The notes under the pieces are model-generated. The model saw nothing but the letters and a program-made list of their open reading frames with translations. It ran no database searches and was not told where the DNA came from. This document shows positions 22,448 to 25,562 of a stretch of DNA of 25,562 bases, piece after piece. This stretch comes from an uncultured Ruminococcus sp. (lineage in GTDB: Bacteria > Bacillota > Clostridia > Oscillospirales > Ruminococcaceae). The stretch is taken from assembly GCA_937901485.1 (NCBI GenBank), contig CALGTT010000240.1:1-25562 (forward strand), read 5' to 3'. The number at the start of each line of letters is the position of its first letter. The first letter of the stretch is position 1. The position numbers were made by a program, and so were the translations under genes.

Positions 22448-24559
22448 ATGAAACACAACAAAAGAATGGCAGCGGCGATGCTTGCGGCAGCGATGCTGGC
22501 GACGAACAGCGCAGGTCTGACAGCCGCCGCACTGACACCCTATTACCACTCCTTCAGCTATTCCTGCACCGATGCGGTGATGGAAGCTGTGGAGCAGGAT
22601 TTCACAGAGGAACTGCTCGCAGAGGTGGAAGCAAAGGAATCTGCGGAGAACAAGGGCGTGTTCCGCCGTACTGTTGAAATCTGGAAGAAACACGGCATGT
22701 ATACACCCTGCATTGACGGTGAACCGATCGTTTATGCAGATCCGGAATCCACAGGGAATGTTTCTCTGTTTGCAAAGGATCTGTACGACATGCCGGCACT
22801 GTATTACCATCCGGCAGAGGAGAAAATTTCCTATTTCGTGGTACAGTATCTCGATGAGGAGCTTGCACGGGGAGCGCAGGAAAACGGCACAGTCTGGCTG
22901 CTGAATCAGCTGAATCCGTTCGCAGACGAGGGAAGTGATATTCTGGTCTATCCGTCGTATGACTACGCTGAGGAAGCACAGGTCAATGTCGGCGGCGTGA
23001 TGCGTCAGGCAGTCATCGGCAGGGATTTTGCCGACGAGAGAACCTTCTGCCACTTTGTTTATGAGGATCTGCTGGTCAAAGCTGCCTGCATGATTGATGA
23101 AGGTACCGACATCAGCAGCGTGCTGTCCTCGCTCACATTCCAGAAGGAAAACAGCCTGCAGGTCGTAGATGCCGTTGCCCTGCACAAGTTCCTGATGGGC
23201 AAGGGCAAGCTGTCCGAGAATCATCACAAAAAGATGGACATGACCGGCGATGGTGTCATTGACGCGTTCGACCTCGCGCTCATGAAGCGCAGACTCATCG
23301 AAAAGAGAAGACCTGCACAGCAGCCGCCGCAGACGCAGAATGTGCAGATGCACAAGGAAAATACCAACGCAGTGACAAAAGAAGGCTGGGATGCGGCATT
23401 TGCGGATGCGTCCTATGTCTTCACAAGTCCGGAGCAGTTGAAAGCGGAGCTTGGCTCTCTTGTGAAAGCCCCCGTTCTGCGACATCTGCAAAAGACCTAT
23501 ACTGCGGACTTTTTCAAGGAAAATATCCTCTGCTTCAAGCTCATTCCGCTCACAGAGGGTGAAACTCTGGATGTGAACACCGATGCCATCACGATCGGCG
23601 ATACCATCGAGATCCCCTACAGCATCACCGGTACAGCGGAGTATGGCAATATGGTAACTGCCGCAGAGCTGGTACTGCCGAAGAAATCCTATCAGGAGCA
23701 GGAGATTGTCTGGAAGCAGAAAGACGCGAAGCCCATTACCGTGAAGTATTCCACAGAATCACTCTACGGTGTGGAAACTCAGAGAAACAATGCGGAAGCA
23801 TTGATCGGCACGCAGGAAGAAATGATCAGCTTCCTCAGCGGTACGATCAATGAAAGCGGCATTGAGGATTTCAAGGAACGCTATCCCGAATCCTTCTTTG
23901 AAGAAAATTCGCTCCATATGACGCTTGCGTGGGGACATGCATCGGGCTATGCGCTTGCTGACGCTGTGAAGTGCGGCGGCACCATCAGTCTGACACTGCG
24001 AAAGAATGATGAATACGGCTGTGTAGAACAGTCGATCGGAATTGCCGAGCTGAGCAAGGCAGATCTGGAAGACGCGCAGCTGAAGCTGAGACACTTCAAC
24101 GGAATGTACAGCCCGATCGCCAATGATGCGGATTATATCTATGGTCCGATCGACCGTCAGGCACTTGTCGTGCAGTCCGTGGATTACGCGGAGGAGACGG
24201 ACATTGAGCTGATCTACATCCCGGAGCTGCTCATCGGCTGCGGCGTTAAACCGCTTGCGCACTGTATCAGGAGTGTGCCGATGCAGGAGGGCGGCTATAT
24301 GCCGATCACAGGAGAATATACAGATCCTACATGGGACGAGGATTTTGTTTATGACTATGAAACGCCGATCACCTTCGAAGGCGAGGACTTCAGACTTGTC
24401 TGGAGAGAGGAAGGTGTCTGTGTGCAGATGAAGACCAGCCCGGATGCTGAAACCTTTGAAAAGACGTATATCTGGGAAGATCCCTATCAGGGCTCGTACT
24501 TCTGCGAGGTGCATGAACAGTTCTATTGCGTAGAATGTGACTATGAAGAATACGAATAA
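22448..24559 (+). CDS. Secreted protein with internal dockerin, function unknown (copy 2)
   Basis: 703 aa, with a signal peptide (about 1-28: MKHNKRMAAAM, Ala-rich core). It carries a unique ~205-residue domain (30-235) absent from copy 1, then the same partial dockerin (237-286, Ca loop DMTGDGVIDAF) and the same beta-rich double repeat and C-terminal Cys/His cluster (CEVH-EQFY-CVEC). So the dockerin lies in the middle of the protein, which is unusual, since dockerins are mostly terminal. I do not recognise the N-terminal domain. Its only Cys residues are few (C40, C88, C201, C214). ATG at 22448 follows GAGGAGG. Divergence from copy 1 is substantial, so the duplication is old or fast-evolving. 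Confidence 0.85.
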   Translation: MKHNKRMAAAMLAAAMLATNSAGLTAAALTPYYHSFSYSCTDAVMEAVEQDFTEELLAEVEAKESAENKGVFRRTVEIWKKHGMYTPCIDGEPIVYADPESTGNVSLFAKDLYDMPALYYHPAEEKISYFVVQYLDEELARGAQENGTVWLLNQLNPFADEGSDILVYPSYDYAEEAQVNVGGVMRQAVIGRDFADERTFCHFVYEDLLVKAACMIDEGTDISSVLSSLTFQKENSLQVVDAVALHKFLMGKGKLSENHHKKMDMTGDGVIDAFDLALMKRRLIEKRRPAQQPPQTQNVQMHKENTNAVTKEGWDAAFADASYVFTSPEQLKAELGSLVKAPVLRHLQKTYTADFFKENILCFKLIPLTEGETLDVNTDAITIGDTIEIPYSITGTAEYGNMVTAAELVLPKKSYQEQEIVWKQKDAKPITVKYSTESLYGVETQRNNAEALIGTQEEMISFLSGTINESGIEDFKERYPESFFEENSLHMTLAWGHASGYALADAVKCGGTISLTLRKNDEYGCVEQSIGIAELSKADLEDAQLKLRHFNGMYSPIANDADYIYGPIDRQALVVQSVDYAEETDIELIYIPELLIGCGVKPLAHCIRSVPMQEGGYMPITGEYTDPTWDEDFVYDYETPITFEGEDFRLVWREEGVCVQMKTSPDAETFEKTYIWEDPYQGSYFCEVHEQFYCVECDYEEYE

Positions 24560-24586
24560 TGCGAATAATATGAATTGAAACTGGAG

Positions 24587-24615
24587 AGGGGCTGCGTTTG
24601 TGCAGCCCCTTTTTG
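24587..24615 (+). terminator. Terminator of dockerin gene 2
   Basis: AGGGGCTGC (24587-24595) pairs with GCAGCCCCT (24602-24610), followed by TTTTG. Confidence 0.9.
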
Positions 24616-24717
24616 TATGACTGGCTTTCCAGATGTAGGCAAATTATCCAAAAACCGACCAACATTTGACAGAAAAGGAGCAAAAGCACCAAAGCGAAAA
24701 AAGATTGAAAAAAAGTG

Positions 24718-24746
24718 TTGACAAAGTGAAAGTTATGTGATATAAT
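24718..24746 (+). promoter_or_regulatory. rRNA promoter P1
   Basis: TTGACA (24718-24723), 17-nt spacer, TATAAT (24741-24746), preceded by an A-rich UP-element-like stretch (24690-24717). Confidence 0.92.
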
Positions 24747-25236
24747 AATAAAGTCGTCAGGCGAGAGTGGATAAAGAAAAGCTCAAAACATGGCGCAAAA
24801 CCGCAGATTGAAAGAGTAATAGAGAGTGTTGAGAGGAGCACAGACTGAGGAGCTGAAGAGCGAGCAGAGAAAAGCGACTGGGAGTCGAACACTGCGAGTG
24901 ATTTAGTCAAAGAAAGTGCGAAAAACTTTTGAAAAAAGTTTGAAAAAACACTTGACAAACTTCAAAAAATGTGGTATAATAAAGAAGTTACAGCGGTCAA
25001 GAACAGAACGCTGAAACGCTTCTAAAAAACACTTGCATCTTGAAAACTGAACAATGCTTAAAAAGTAAACTGGAACCCTAAAATTCCTTTTCTGAATTCT
25101 TGAAAGAGAGTGCAGAAGAAGAATCCAAGAGTAAAGTCAGCAAAAAGACTATAACAGAGTGTGAAAACAGTAATTGCGAGTGATTCGTAAAGAGCTGATT
25201 ATAACGAGGAGACAAAAATCCTCGTAATGATACAAA
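24747..25236 (+). other. rRNA operon leader
   Basis: No protein gene. The leader follows P1 and contains P2, a CGACT/AGTCG hairpin (24875-24887), a TTGAAAACTGAACA motif (near 25039) common in Firmicutes rRNA leaders and spacers, and an ACGAGGA/TCCTCGT stem (25204-25225) just before 16S. It should be removed by RNase processing. I see no clear boxA. Confidence 0.75.
24952..24980 (+). promoter_or_regulatory. rRNA promoter P2
   Basis: TTGACA (24952-24957), 17-nt spacer, TATAAT (24975-24980), with an A-rich upstream stretch. It is almost the same strength as P1 and lies 234 nt downstream of it. Confidence 0.92.
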
Positions 25237-25562
25237 CTTATAAAGAGTTTGATCCTGGCTCAGGACGAACGCTGGCGGCACGCCTAACACATGCAAGTCG
25301 AACGGAGTTAAACAAGCTTGCTTATTTAACTTAGTGGCGGACGGGTGAGTAACACGTGAGCAACCTACCTTTGAGCGAGGGATAGCTTCTGGAAACGGAT
25401 GGTAATACCTCATAACATAGAAAAGCCGCATGGCATTTCTATCAAAGATTTATCGTTTAGAGATGGGCTCGCGTCTGATTAGATAGTTGGTGAGGTAACG
25501 GCTCACCAAGTCGACGATCAGTAGCCGGACTGAGAGGTTGAACGGCCACATTGGGACTGAGA
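25237..25562 (+). rRNA. 16S ribosomal RNA, 5' part (runs off the window)
   Basis: AGAGTTTGATCCTGGCTCAG (from 25244) is the universal 16S 5' motif, followed by the V1 and V2 regions and GGACTGAGA at the end. By alignment to E. coli numbering the mature 5' end is near 25237, and the window holds about the first 326 nt. The sequence is Firmicutes/Clostridia-like. Species-level assignment needs a database. Confidence 0.98.

Larger units (their letters stand above)
22196..22461 (+). repeat. Right copy of duplicated kinase-tail/terminator/promoter segment
   Basis: Contains a kinase-tail remnant, terminator, promoter and the first codons of the second dockerin gene, matching 20436-20700 with scattered substitutions. 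Confidence 0.9.

Noticed and set aside
20855..23491. Long minus-strand frames across both dockerin genes
   Set aside because: They mirror each other only because the two plus-strand genes are duplicates; no ribosome sites or motifs.

Overview
The window looks like a chromosome segment of a Ruminococcus-type gut Clostridia (Oscillospiraceae, Gram-positive). Two lines of evidence support this. The partial 16S rRNA gene at the right end has a Firmicutes-type 5' domain. Four secreted proteins carry dockerin modules, two of them after Thr-rich linkers, which is typical of cellulosome-building ruminococci. I see no scaffoldin, cohesin or glycoside hydrolase here, and I cannot name the species.

Layout. 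1-1140: cysE (minus) behind a T-box leader that looks specific for tRNA-Cys, with a perfect-spacing sigma-A promoter; a divergent plus-strand promoter starts at 1145 with no convincing gene behind it. 1553-3017: a two-gene minus operon for a VTC-fold protein and a DUF4956 membrane protein. 3158-8039: an accessory-looking block in which a minus-strand NACHT NTPase with a C-terminal pentapeptide-repeat domain diverges from two overlapping plus-strand WYL regulators. Both promoters have their -35 boxes inside one perfect 16-bp inverted repeat, so the block reads as a self-regulated NLR-like immune locus. 8096-12432: two head-to-head transglutaminase-like proteins, each with a Thr-rich linker and a C-terminal dockerin. 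12514-14727: a minus operon of an iron-type alcohol dehydrogenase and an NAD-dependent epimerase. 15010-17498: a minus operon of an MBL-fold hydrolase and a membrane-anchored S41 peptidase, followed by tRNA-Gln(CUG). 18072-20527: a plus operon of an NhaD/ArsB-type ion transporter behind a structured leader, a small Zn-ribbon protein and a cytidylate-kinase-like protein. 20573-24615: two tandemly duplicated secreted dockerin proteins. 24616-25562: the tandem promoters and leader of an rRNA operon and the first ~326 nt of 16S rRNA.

How the parts fit. Much of the window is secreted or envelope biology: four dockerin proteins, which would dock onto a scaffoldin encoded elsewhere, a membrane peptidase and the VTC/DUF4956 pair. 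The most striking signals are the NACHT/WYL locus with its shared palindromic operator, the dockerin-gene duplication that carried a 54-nt scar of the neighbouring kinase gene, the palindrome plus folded leader before the ion transporter, and the head-to-head transglutaminase-dockerin pair. Promoter and terminator calls are by eye; family calls rest on motifs, without database searches.
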